Part shown: one piece after another, positions 51,808 to 60,593 of the stretch | Layout of the letters: every line of letters starts with the position of its first letter | Numbering within the stretch: position 1 is the first letter of the stretch | Source: Marvinbryantia formatexigens | GTDB lineage: Bacteria > Bacillota > Clostridia > Oscillospirales > Ruminococcaceae | DNA: 64,000 nucleotides | Assembly (NCBI GenBank): GCA_021771035.1 | Contig: JAETPU010000002.1 | Coordinates: 248,001 to 312,000 of the forward strand | Reading direction: 5' to 3' | Notes under the pieces: model-generated | Database searches by the model: none | What the model saw: only the letters and a program-made list of their open reading frames with translations | Told to the model about the DNA's origin: nothing | Made by a program: the position numbers and the translations under genes

Positions 51808-52941
51808 ATGCCCCAGCTGGAGGAATTTTGCTATCAGGACGGAAAACGCCTGCGGTGCGGCTACACCACCGGTTCCTGTGCCGCTGCTGCCGCAAAGGCT
51901 GCCGCAACGATGCTTTTGCTGGGGCACCGGGTTTCCAAGGTGACGCTGGAAACTCCGGCTGGCATTACGCTGGAGCTGCCGGTGGAGAATGCACAGTGGG
52001 ATGCCAGCCACGCCAGCTGCGGCGTACGCAAGGATGCGGGGGACGATCCGGACGTTACCCATGGGCTTCTTATCCAGGCGCAGGTTTCCTTTATCCCTGG
52101 CGAGGGAATTGTATTGGACGGCGGCCCCGGCGTGGGCCGGGTGACACAGCCGGGATTGGAATGCCCTGTGGGGCAGGCGGCCATCAACCGGGTGCCCAGG
52201 CAGATGATTCTGGATGCTGTTGCTGATGTGGCGGCGCCTCTGGAGCTAAGCTGCGGGCTGCGGGTGCTCATCTGTGTTCCCCAGGGGGAGGCTGTGGCAA
52301 AAAGGACTTTCAATCCCCGACTGGGAATTGTGGGGGGGATTTCCATTTTGGGAACCAGCGGGATTGTAAAGCCCATGAGCGAGGAGGCTTTGGCGGAGTC
52401 CATCTGCCTGGAGATCCGCCAACGGGCGGCTAAGGGAGAGCGGGAGCTTCTTTTGGCTCCGGGAAATTACGGCGGGGATTTTTTAAGCCATACCCTGGGG
52501 ATTCCCATGGGCAGGGCCGTGTTTTTTTCTAACTTTCTGGGACAGGCCCTGGACTGCGCCCGCCAGTGTGGGATCCTGCGTATTCTGCTGGTGGGGCATA
52601 TCGGCAAGCTCATCAAGGTGGCGGCAGGGGTAATGAACACCCATTCCCACTGGGCCGATTCCCGGCTGGAGGTGCTCACTGCCCATGCGGCTATGGCTGG
52701 AATAGATGCCTGTACGGCACGTCAGCTCATGGGCTGTGCCACCACGGATGCCGCACTAAAAATCCTGGAGGAAAAAAAGCTGCTGCGGGCGGTTATGGAG
52801 AGTGTGATGGAGCGTATTTCCTTCCACTTAGCCCAGCGGGTAGGGCAGGAATTTCCCATCGAGGCCATTGTGTTTTCCAAGGAGTGGGGAATTTTAGGCG
52901 TTACACCGGGGGCCCGGGAGATGGCGGAACACTTTCAGTGA
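51808..52941 (+). CDS. cbiD: Cobalt-precorrin-5B C1-methyltransferase CbiD
   Basis: SAM-dependent methylation at C1 in anaerobic corrin synthesis. The 377 residues show the family opening LRCGYTTGSCAAAAAKAA, VRKDAGDDPDVTHG, GGPGVGRVTQPGL, INRVPRQMI, NPRLGIVGGISILGTSGIV(K/R)PMS and GHIGKLIKVAAGVMNTHS. GGAGGGAGC precedes ATG 51808. It is the first gene of the cluster, behind a promoter and an intrinsic terminator that may control the whole operon. Confidence 0.97.
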   Translation: MPQLEEFCYQDGKRLRCGYTTGSCAAAAAKAAATMLLLGHRVSKVTLETPAGITLELPVENAQWDASHASCGVRKDAGDDPDVTHGLLIQAQVSFIPGEGIVLDGGPGVGRVTQPGLECPVGQAAINRVPRQMILDAVADVAAPLELSCGLRVLICVPQGEAVAKRTFNPRLGIVGGISILGTSGIVKPMSEEALAESICLEIRQRAAKGERELLLAPGNYGGDFLSHTLGIPMGRAVFFSNFLGQALDCARQCGILRILLVGHIGKLIKVAAGVMNTHSHWADSRLEVLTAHAAMAGIDACTARQLMGCATTDAALKILEEKKLLRAVMESVMERISFHLAQRVGQEFPIEAIVFSKEWGILGVTPGAREMAEHFQ

Positions 52942-53006
52942 ACACGAACGATTCCATGAGACGGGATGCAAGAGAACCCGTTTTGAAATAAAGGAGAGTA
53001 TCAGGG

Positions 53007-53714
53007 ATGTCTGGAACACTTTATGGTATTGGAGTAGGCCCGGGAGATCCGGAGCTGATGACCCTCAAGGCTGTCCGGCTCATTGAGGAGAGCCAAATCA
53101 TCGCGGTGCCCAAATCCTCAGATGAGGCCCAGAGCACTGCCTATCAGATTGCCTGCGCGGCGGCTCCGCAGTGCAGGAAAAAGCCTGTACTGATGCTGGA
53201 TATGCCGATGACCCGGGACCGCCAGCTCTGGGAGCGCAGCCATGACCAGGCTGCGGCGTCCATTATCAACTGCCTGCAAGAGGGGAAAGATGTGGCGTTT
53301 CTCACATTAGGGGATCCCTCAATCTATTCTACCTATATTTATGTCCATGAGCGTGTACTGCGTCGGGGCTATGCGGCGAAGATGGTAGCGGGAGTTCCCT
53401 CCTTCTGTGCGGTTGCGGCCCGGCTCAACGAGAGCCTGACGCAGGCCGCCAGCCCGCTTCACATTATTCCGGCCTCTTATCAGGGGGTCGAGGAATCGCT
53501 GGAGTGGCCCGGTGTGAAGGTGCTGATGAAAACCGGGCGTTCGCTGCAGAAGGTACGTTGGCTGCTCCAGGAGCAGGGTGTGGCTGATTCTGTGAAAATG
53601 GTTCAGAAATGCGGGATGCCTGGGGAGCGGGTGTATGAATCCCTGTCTCAGGTTCCGCAGACAGCCAGCTATTTTTCCATCTTAGTGGTACCGCCCAAGG
53701 AGGAAACGAAATGA
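53007..53714 (+). CDS. cbiL: Precorrin-2 / cobalt-factor II C20-methyltransferase
   Basis: Adds the C20 methyl group. The 235-residue tetrapyrrole methylase shows GIGVGPGDPELMTLKAVR, IAVPKSSD, DMPMTRDRQLW, FLTLGDPSIYSTYIYV and AGVPSFCAVAARLNESLTQA, diagnostic of CbiL/CobI. It begins 66 bases after cbiD with AAAGGAG, and its TGA overlaps the ATG of cbiF by four bases, implying translational coupling. Confidence 0.96.
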   Translation: MSGTLYGIGVGPGDPELMTLKAVRLIEESQIIAVPKSSDEAQSTAYQIACAAAPQCRKKPVLMLDMPMTRDRQLWERSHDQAAASIINCLQEGKDVAFLTLGDPSIYSTYIYVHERVLRRGYAAKMVAGVPSFCAVAARLNESLTQAASPLHIIPASYQGVEESLEWPGVKVLMKTGRSLQKVRWLLQEQGVADSVKMVQKCGMPGERVYESLSQVPQTASYFSILVVPPKEETK

Positions 53715-54466
53715 TTCAGTTTGTAGGAGCCGGCAGCGGGGCCGAGGATTTAATCACGGTGCGGGGAGCGCGCCTGCTGGCGGAGGCAGATGTTATCATC
53801 TACGCAGGTTCCCTGGTAAATCCGAAGCTGCTGGAGTATAAAAAGGAAAGCTGTGAGGTTTACAACAGCGCCCATATGACTCTGGAAGAGGTCTTTGCCG
53901 TGATGCAAAAGGCCCACGGCGAGGGAAAGCTGGTGGTACGCCTGCATACGGGGGATCCCTGTTTATATGGCGCCATTCAGGAACAGATGGACTTGTTGAA
54001 CGCTCAGAATATCCCCTACGATGTGGTGCCGGGGGTCAGTTCCTTCTGTGGGGCGGCAGCGGCGCTCAAGGCGGAGTATACCCTGCCTGAGGTTTCCCAG
54101 ACGGTGATTATCACCCGCATGGCAGGGCGGACGCCGGTGCCCCAGCGGGAAGAAATTGCCTCTTTGGCGGCCCATGGAGCCACAATGGTGATTTTTTTGA
54201 GCACCGGGCTGTTGGATGGGCTCACCGCACGCCTTCTGGAAGGCGGCTATCGGCCGGAAACCCCTGCGGCAATTGTCTATAAAGCCACCTGGCCTGAGCA
54301 AAAGGTGGTTTTGGGAACAGTGGGAACCCTGGCGGAGCTGGCGCGGGAAAACGGCATAAGCAAGACGGCGCTGATTATAGTGGGCGAGGTGCTGAACCGC
54401 GCGGGGGAGCGCTCTAAGCTCTATGATCCCGCGTTTACCCATGAGTTCCGGGAAGCTGTGCAATAG
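53711..54466 (+). CDS. cbiF: Precorrin-4 / cobalt-precorrin-4 C11-methyltransferase
   Basis: Methylates C11. The 251 residues carry FVGAGSGAEDLITVRGARLL, VIIYAGSLVN, VRLHTGDPCLYGAIQEQMDLL, VVPGVSSFCGAAAALKAEYTLPEVSQTVIITR and MVIFLST, characteristic of CbiF/CobM. It starts inside the last codon region of cbiL (ATGA overlap) with AAGGAGG just upstream. The next gene cbiG lies 300 bases away. Confidence 0.97.
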   Translation: MIQFVGAGSGAEDLITVRGARLLAEADVIIYAGSLVNPKLLEYKKESCEVYNSAHMTLEEVFAVMQKAHGEGKLVVRLHTGDPCLYGAIQEQMDLLNAQNIPYDVVPGVSSFCGAAAALKAEYTLPEVSQTVIITRMAGRTPVPQREEIASLAAHGATMVIFLSTGLLDGLTARLLEGGYRPETPAAIVYKATWPEQKVVLGTVGTLAELARENGISKTALIIVGEVLNRAGERSKLYDPAFTHEFREAVQ

Positions 54467-54765
54467 AAGGCGGGCCCTCCGGCTATTGGAGCATCCGGTT
54501 TACTGACGGCACGGCGGCAGGAAGCACGGGCCTATCCTCAAGCCGGGATCAATGGGGGAGTTTGAGGCCGGATATAGCGGCCCTTCAGATATCGTGGCCT
54601 TACGGGATTTTATAAAGCGGGCGGTACTGCTGAAGGTCAATGGCAAAGAGGAAAACTGCAAGTTGAAAAACACATTTGTACCAGCATTTTGTGCCTTTGA
54701 GGCCGAATGAATTGAAAGCTTGCGGGCTCAAACCGTTGCCGTTGAAGAAAGGAAGGTTCGTTTCT
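54467..54765 (+). other. Intra-operon gap between cbiF and cbiG
   Basis: About 300 bases without a supported gene, terminator or recognised RNA. It ends in the GAAAGGAAGG ribosome site of cbiG. Confidence 0.35.
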
Positions 54766-55836
54766 GTGAAAATAGAGCTGCTGGCGTTTTCTCATCGGGG
54801 GGCGCTTCTCTGTAAGAAACTGTGTGATGTTTTGGGCGCGCAGAGCGAGGAGGTGCAGGGATTTGCCGCAGAGGCCTATGCCGGGCGCGCAGGGCTGTGT
54901 GTGAAACGGGAACCGCTGGCAGAGTGGACGGCCCGGGCTTTTGGGAGCGCGGACGCTCTTGTGTTCGTAGGTGCCTGTGGGATTGCCGTGCGCGCCATAG
55001 CGCCGCTGCTGCGGGGAAAAACGAAGGATCCGGCGGTCGTGGTGCTGGACGAGAGCGGCAGGTTCTGCATCTCCCTTGTCAGCGGACACTTGGGCGGGGC
55101 GAATGAATTGGCGCAGCGCTGTGCCGCCATCGTGGGCGCGCAGCCGGTTATTACCACGGCGACGGATGTGCGGGGTGTTTTTGCCGCGGACGACTGGGCC
55201 CGCAGAAACGGCTGTTTTGTTGCCAATCCCAGGGCGATTCAGGAAATATCCAGCCGTCTGCTGGATGCCCGGGAGGTAGGGCTTTTTTCCCGTTTTGCCA
55301 TACAGGGGGAGTTGCCCGCCGGGGTAACGCTTGGGGAATATGAGGCGGGGATTTGCTTATCCTGCCGGGTGGAGAAGCCCTTTGCCGTCACGTTGAATCT
55401 GGTGCCCAGGGCTGTAACGCTGGGAATCGGCTGCCGGAGAGGAACGCGGCAGGAGAGCATTGCCCAGGTGGTGCGGGCGTTTTTGGAGGAGAATCAAATT
55501 CCCTTCCAAGCCATACAGGATGTGGCCTCTATCGATCTGAAAAAAGAGGAGGAGGGCCTTCTGGATTTTTGCCAAAGATACGGCCTTCCCTTTTATACCT
55601 ATTCGGCGCCGCAGCTGATGTCGCCCCAGGTACAGGGAGAGTTTTCCTCCTCCCCGTTTGTACTGCGCACCACGGGTGCGGACAATGTATGCGAGCGGGC
55701 GGCGGTCTGCCATAGCGGCGGGGCGCTGCTGGCGGCAAAGACCGCCCGGGACGGCGTAACAGTGGCGGCGGCTGTGGCTCAGCTGAGGTTTCGTTTTACA
55801 GACGGTACAGGCGCCTGTTTGTCCCTGGAAAAATAG
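54766..55836 (+). CDS. cbiG: Cobalt-precorrin-5A hydrolase CbiG
   Basis: Opens the delta-lactone and releases acetaldehyde from cobalt-precorrin-5A. The 356 residues show all three parts: the N-terminal domain with DALVFVGACGIAVRAIAPLL, the central VLDESGRFCISLVSGHLGGANELA and TDVRGVFAADDWA, and the C-terminal GIGCRRGTRQESI, ASIDLKKEEEGLLDFCQRYGLPF. GTG 54766 is used as start because AGGAAGG lies nine bases upstream; a longer open frame lacks a site. Confidence 0.95.
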   Translation: MKIELLAFSHRGALLCKKLCDVLGAQSEEVQGFAAEAYAGRAGLCVKREPLAEWTARAFGSADALVFVGACGIAVRAIAPLLRGKTKDPAVVVLDESGRFCISLVSGHLGGANELAQRCAAIVGAQPVITTATDVRGVFAADDWARRNGCFVANPRAIQEISSRLLDAREVGLFSRFAIQGELPAGVTLGEYEAGICLSCRVEKPFAVTLNLVPRAVTLGIGCRRGTRQESIAQVVRAFLEENQIPFQAIQDVASIDLKKEEEGLLDFCQRYGLPFYTYSAPQLMSPQVQGEFSSSPFVLRTTGADNVCERAAVCHSGGALLAAKTARDGVTVAAAVAQLRFRFTDGTGACLSLEK

Positions 55837-56293
55837 AGTATGATACGATAACGTAATTTTGTGGTAAACTGAAAAGAGCCCCCTTTTAAAGGCTTTGGGC
55901 AAGGCAAAACGGCTTGCGTCATAAGAGGAAAGGGCAGGCAGGCGATGTCCCCGTGAACACTGTCGCAGAGCGGGACGCTACAGCGGCACAGCCCTTCGTA
56001 CCGGCATCAAAACGAAAGCGGAGCGCTGTACTTGGGTGGGAGGGCTCGTCCCAATTCCAATCGGTATGAGCCTTTTGCAGCGGACATGACCCGGCTGGAT
56101 TTTTAAAACACGGGCTTTCGCAATGACGACTGCGTTTTTGAGAGGAAGAACCACCCAAGACGCTGAACATCTGGATGATCCGGAGGAAGGCAGTCTTTCA
56201 TTCAATGAACCGGGCGGCACCGATCCGGCATTCTGCCAATATACTGGGTGCCGCGCTGAGAATACAGAAGAAATGATAAAAAGGAGTTAGCCA
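55837..56293 (+). other. Intra-operon gap between cbiG and cbiH
   Basis: About 455 bases without a supported gene. AAAGAGCC...GGCTTT near 55876-55900 can form a weak hairpin. It ends in AAAAGGAG before cbiH. Confidence 0.35.
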
Positions 56294-57019
56294 ATGAAAC
56301 TCTATGTGGTAGGGCTGGGCCCTGGTTCCCTGGACGGCATGACTATGCAGGCGATGAACGCTCTGCGCGCCAGCGACGTACTGGTAGGCTATACGGTGTA
56401 CCTGGATTTAATCCGGGAAGCCTTTCCCGAAAAGCGTTTTCTTTCCACTCCGATGAAGCAGGAGGCCCAGCGCTGCCGGATGGCGGTTGAGGAGGCCTTG
56501 AAGGGGCAGACTGTCAGTATGGTGTGCTCCGGCGACAGCGGGGTATACGGCATGGCAGGGCTTGTGTATGAGGTGTCCCAGGAATATGAGCCCATTGAGA
56601 TTGAGATTATCCCGGGTGTGACGGCGGCGTGCAGCGGCGCGGCCCTTTTGGGAGCACCCTTGATTCATGATTTTGCCCTCATCAGCCTGAGCGATTTGCT
56701 CACACCGCTGGAAAAAATCCATCAGCGTTTGGACTGTGCCGCCCAGGCGGACTTCGCCTTGTGCCTGTATAATCCCGCCAGCAAAAAGCGCAGGGACTAC
56801 CTGCGGGACGCCTGTGAAATTATTCTGCGTTACCGGGATGAAGAAACCCCGGCGGGGATTGTGCGCAACATCGGCCGCGAGGGCCAGGAGGCCCGGGTCC
56901 TGACGCTGGGCCAGCTGCGCGATGAGCAGGTGGATATGTTCACCACGGTGTTTATCGGCAACTCCCAGACTAAGCGCATCGGCGAAAAAATGGTGACGCC
57001 CCGGGGCTATCGCCTGTAG
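56294..57019 (+). CDS. cbiH: Precorrin-3B / cobalt-factor III C17-methyltransferase
   Basis: Ring-contraction methyltransferase acting at C17. The 241 residues show YVVGLGPGSLDGMTMQAMNAL, DVLVGYTVYLDL, VSMVCSGDSGVYGMAGLVYEV, IIPGVTAACSGAALLGAPLIHDFALISLSDLLTP, LYNPASKKR and MFTTVFIGNSQT, typical of CbiH/CobJ. ATG 56294 follows AAAAGGAGTTAGCCA. No C-terminal CbiG or ferredoxin-like extension is present. Confidence 0.97.
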   Translation: MKLYVVGLGPGSLDGMTMQAMNALRASDVLVGYTVYLDLIREAFPEKRFLSTPMKQEAQRCRMAVEEALKGQTVSMVCSGDSGVYGMAGLVYEVSQEYEPIEIEIIPGVTAACSGAALLGAPLIHDFALISLSDLLTPLEKIHQRLDCAAQADFALCLYNPASKKRRDYLRDACEIILRYRDEETPAGIVRNIGREGQEARVLTLGQLRDEQVDMFTTVFIGNSQTKRIGEKMVTPRGYRL

Positions 57020-57355
57020 GAAGGCTGCTACTTCACCAAAGGTCTCCCGAAGATATCCTGCAGTGAGGGATAGATAGGGCAGCAGTTCACAGTTCAGCTG
57101 CCCTATGCGTATTAATCTTTCACGAATATCCTCAGCGTATCGGCTGTGATGAGCTGCGGTTGGAAGAACGCGCTGCCCCATTGCTTCTGCACCGGAGCAA
57201 TATCCGGAAAAGGAGCTAAAGTATGGTGCCTGAGGTTCTGGGTTAGTATACAAGGTTCGCTTTTGTTTTTGATAACGGTTGGCGGGCATCCATGGATTTC
57301 CTCTGTGCCCGGCAGCCCCAGCCGGTGATTTTTCCGGAAAGGAGGGACTACTTCT
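57020..57355 (+). other. Intra-operon gap with a 10-bp hairpin
   Basis: No gene is supported. ATAGGGCAGC (57074-57083) and GCTGCCCTAT (57097-57106) form a perfect hairpin with a 13-base loop, without a T run. The gap ends in AAAGGAGGG before the next gene. Confidence 0.5.
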
Positions 57356-58681
57356 ATGGAACAGACTCTTCGTGCCAGGCTGCTGGTTTTCGGCGGCACC
57401 ACAGAGGCAAGAGAGCTCCTGGAGCTGCTGGCATCCCAACCGGTGTGGGTGCATCTGTGCATTGCCACCCCTTATGGCGGCCAGCTACTGAAATTGGGAG
57501 CCAATCAAACAGCTGATGTGGGGAGAAAGAGCGCCGATGAAATGGCTGAACTTCTAAAAGCTGAGCGGTTTGACGCCGTCATCGACGCCACCCACCCCTA
57601 TGCCCGGGAGGTGACCCAAAATATCCAGGAGGCCTGCCGAAGGACGCAGACTCCCTGTTTGCGCCTGCTGCGGGAGGAAAATAAGGCGGGGAAGTGCGGC
57701 TGTATTGAGGTTTCCAGCGCTGAGAAGGCCGCCCAGCTGCTGGACACCCTGCCCGGGGTTGCCCTTGTGACCACCGGAAGCAAGGAGCTCGAGGCCTTTA
57801 CGGCGGTGCGCGGTTATCAGGAACGCCTGTTTGTGCGGGTGCTGCCAACGCCGCAGGTGCTTCAGCACTGCCGGGAACTGGGGTTTCCCCCCAAGCAGTG
57901 CATTGCCATGCAGGGCCCCTTTTCCCAGGCGCTCAACGAGGCGCTTCTGCACCAGATTGGCGCCAAATATCTAATCACCAAGGAGTCTGGCTGGGCGGGG
58001 GGCTTTCCCGAAAAGGCGGCGGCGGCCCGAAGCGCCGGGGCGCAGCTCATTGTGATCCGACGTCCGCAGGAGGACGGGTATTCCTTTGGGAAACTGCTGG
58101 AACAGCTGCATGAGCGCTTTGGCCTTTCGCTGCCCGCCCCAGACGGTCTTCCTGCAGAGACGGCATCCGCGCAGGAGAGCCCTTGCCCGCCGTGTCAAAC
58201 AGCGTCCCGCTGTTTTCCCTTCTACCGCAGGATTTACGGGAAAAAGGCCGTAATGGTGGGAGCGGGGGCCATCGCTCTGCGCAGAGTAAAGACGCTGCTG
58301 GAGTTTGGAGCGCAGGTTACCGTAATTGCGCCGAGGGCTGCTGAGGAAATCCGCCTGCTGGATGCCCAGGGAACCATTTGCTGGGAGCGCCGGGAATACC
58401 GTTTTGGGGACTGCCGCGGTGCTTTTCTTGCGGTAGCGGCGACAGACAGCCGAAAGGTCAACCGGCAGGTGGGCCAGGAGTGTACGCAGTCGGACATTCC
58501 GGTGAGCGTGGCGGACTGCCGGGAGGAATGTACCTTTTATTTTCCCGCGGTGATAGCTCAGGATTCCGTCGTCGTCGGGGTCTGCGCGGGCGGACTGGAT
58601 CATGGCCTTGCCAAGCGCACCGCCCGGAGGATCCGGGAGCGTTTTCGGGAAATTTTACCGCAACAGGATGGGGAGGAATAA
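57356..58681 (+). CDS. cbiJ: CbiJ-SirC fusion: cobalt-precorrin-6A reductase and precorrin-2 dehydrogenase
   Basis: A 441-residue two-enzyme protein. Residues 1 to about 255 are CbiJ/CobK: LLVFGGTTEARELLELL, DATHPYAREVTQNIQEACRR, LVTTGSKELEAF, AMQGPFSQALNEALL and ITKESGWAGGFPEK, reducing precorrin-6A with NADH. After a Pro/Ser/Cys-containing linker, residues from about 290 are a SirC/CysG-N-like dehydrogenase: KKAVMVGAGAIALRRVKTLLEFGAQVTVIAP, FLAVAATDSRKVNRQV and FYFPAVIAQDSVVVGV, oxidising precorrin-2 or inserting metal. ATG 57356 follows AAAGGAGGGAC. The next gene starts two bases past the stop. Confidence 0.93.
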   Translation: MEQTLRARLLVFGGTTEARELLELLASQPVWVHLCIATPYGGQLLKLGANQTADVGRKSADEMAELLKAERFDAVIDATHPYAREVTQNIQEACRRTQTPCLRLLREENKAGKCGCIEVSSAEKAAQLLDTLPGVALVTTGSKELEAFTAVRGYQERLFVRVLPTPQVLQHCRELGFPPKQCIAMQGPFSQALNEALLHQIGAKYLITKESGWAGGFPEKAAAARSAGAQLIVIRRPQEDGYSFGKLLEQLHERFGLSLPAPDGLPAETASAQESPCPPCQTASRCFPFYRRIYGKKAVMVGAGAIALRRVKTLLEFGAQVTVIAPRAAEEIRLLDAQGTICWERREYRFGDCRGAFLAVAATDSRKVNRQVGQECTQSDIPVSVADCREECTFYFPAVIAQDSVVVGVCAGGLDHGLAKRTARRIRERFREILPQQDGEE

Positions 58682-58683
58682 AG

Positions 58684-60186
58684 ATGCACACAGGAAAGGT
58701 TTGGCTGGTTGGGGCGGGCCCGGGGGATCCGGGGCTCATGACACTGCGGGGCAGGCAGGTTCTCGGGCAGGCCCAGGTGGTTGTTTATGACAGCCTGGTG
58801 GGCCCGGGGGTGCTGGGAATGGTGCCCCAAAATGCTCAATGCATCGATGTGGGCAAGCGGGCCGGAAACCATCCTGTCCCTCAGGAGCAGATCAACGCCA
58901 TCCTGCTCAGGGAGGCGCAAAAGGGCCTGCGGGTGGTCCGTCTGAAGGGCGGGGATCCCTTTGTGTTTGGCCGCGGCGGTGAGGAACTGGAGCTGCTGTG
59001 CCAGCATGGCATTGATTTTGAAATTGTACCGGGCATTCCCTCGGCGGTGGCGGTACCGGCCTATGCCGGAATCCCGGTGACCCACCGGGACTGCTGCTCC
59101 TCCTTTCATGTCATCACCGGGCACACCCGCAAGGGGCAGGGGCCACAAATCGACTTTGAAGCGTTGGTACGCCTGAAGGGGACGCTGGTGTTTTTGATGG
59201 GGGTGTCCTCCCTTGAGGCCATTTGCAGGGGCCTTATGGAAGCGGGAATGTCCGAGAAGATGCCTGCCGCAGTCCTGGAGCGGGGCACTACGGCTTTTGC
59301 CCGGCGGGTGGTCTCTACCTTGGCGTTATTGCCAAAAGATGCCCTCCAAGCCCAAATCGGGACTCCCGCCATCATTATTGTGGGGGAGGTCTGTGCACTG
59401 GAGAGCCAGTTTGCCTGGAGCGAAAAACGGGCTCTGGGCGGGATGCGGGTGGTTTTGACACGGGCAAGGGGAACCTCGGAATCTCTGCGGGAGAAGCTGC
59501 AGCAGCGGGGAGCCGAGGTTGTGGAAATGCCGATGATCTCCACCCGGCTCCTAGAGGAACCCTCCGGGCTGGATGCGGCATTGCAGCGCCTGGGAGATTT
59601 TGGCTGGCTTGCGTTTACCAGCGCCGCGGGAGTCCGGCATTTTCTTACCTATCTGAAAAAAAGCCGCCGGGACATCCGCTGTCTTGCTGGACTGCGCCTT
59701 GCGGCAATCGGGCCGGCTACCTGCCAGGCCTTGGAACAGGCTGGACTGATGGCGGATTTAGTTCCCGGGGAGTATACGGCGGCTGGGCTGGGGGAGGCGC
59801 TTTCTCAGGCGGCACGCGGGCAGCGGGTTTTACTGCTGCGGGCCAAGGTGGCCTCTGCCCAGCTGACCAGGTGCATGGAAGAGGCGGAAATTGACTATGA
59901 GGACGTTCCGCTCTATGAGACAGCCGACGAAGCCTCCCTGCTCTCCCCACAGGGGGTGCTCACCGGGGATTCCCGGGAATTTGTATGCTTTTTGAGCGCT
60001 TCGGCGGTGCGGGCCTTTGCTGCACAGTGCCAGCCGGAGGTACTCAAACAGGTACAAGCCGTCTGCATCGGGGAGCCCACAGCGGCGGCTGCCGAACAGG
60101 CGGGAATGCGCGCTTTTGTGGCTGCCTGCGCCTGTGAGGACGCCATGGTGCAGCGCTTGGAGGAGCTCTGGAAGGCCCGGGGATAG
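58684..60186 (+). CDS. cobA: CobA-HemD fusion: uroporphyrinogen-III C-methyltransferase / uroporphyrinogen-III synthase
   Basis: A 500-residue fusion. The first 250 residues are SUMT, which makes precorrin-2: VWLVGAGPGDPGLMTLRG, VVVYDSLVG, VRLKGGDPFVFGRGGEE, IVPGIPSAVAVPAYAGIPVTHRD and GTTAFARRVVSTL. From about 260 the uroporphyrinogen-III synthase fold follows: GMRVVLTRARGTSESL, WLAFTSAAGVRHFL, LRLAAIGPATCQALEQAGL, and FLSASAVRAFA. It joins the common trunk to the corrin branch. GGGAGGAATAAAG sets ATG 58684. Confidence 0.95.
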   Translation: MHTGKVWLVGAGPGDPGLMTLRGRQVLGQAQVVVYDSLVGPGVLGMVPQNAQCIDVGKRAGNHPVPQEQINAILLREAQKGLRVVRLKGGDPFVFGRGGEELELLCQHGIDFEIVPGIPSAVAVPAYAGIPVTHRDCCSSFHVITGHTRKGQGPQIDFEALVRLKGTLVFLMGVSSLEAICRGLMEAGMSEKMPAAVLERGTTAFARRVVSTLALLPKDALQAQIGTPAIIIVGEVCALESQFAWSEKRALGGMRVVLTRARGTSESLREKLQQRGAEVVEMPMISTRLLEEPSGLDAALQRLGDFGWLAFTSAAGVRHFLTYLKKSRRDIRCLAGLRLAAIGPATCQALEQAGLMADLVPGEYTAAGLGEALSQAARGQRVLLLRAKVASAQLTRCMEEAEIDYEDVPLYETADEASLLSPQGVLTGDSREFVCFLSASAVRAFAAQCQPEVLKQVQAVCIGEPTAAAAEQAGMRAFVAACACEDAMVQRLEELWKARG

Positions 60187-60593
60187 CAACTTCTTTGTGA
60201 AGATGGATATCGGAGGCGGCAAAAGCTTCTTTTTCAAAGTAAATATATGAGGCCGCCGCTGTGCCCTGTCCAAGGACAGCCCGCTCTTTACAGCCGTGGA
60301 ATAGGGAATTCACAGGGAAAGGCAGTGCTGTTAGCCGCCTGAGACTGCCATACGCCCAGAGAGCTGCGGCCGGATGGCTTATAGCTGGCCCGGCAGGGCC
60401 GTGCATGGGAACATCCAAGCGACAGTCTGCGGCCAGCGGCGGAGTTACCAGAAAATCGGAAACTTATGATGCTGGGATACGCTCCAGGACGGAACAAAAG
60501 CATTCAGCATAAAATTTTGCGCCTGTTGTATCCGGAAAATGGAACCTCATGCAGAGAGGGAACCGGCACAGCTTGAGAAAGGACGGGATATGT
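60187..60593 (+). other. Intra-operon gap before cbiET
   Basis: About 400 bases without a supported gene or recognised RNA motif. It ends in GAGAAAGGACGGG before the cbiET start. Confidence 0.35.
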
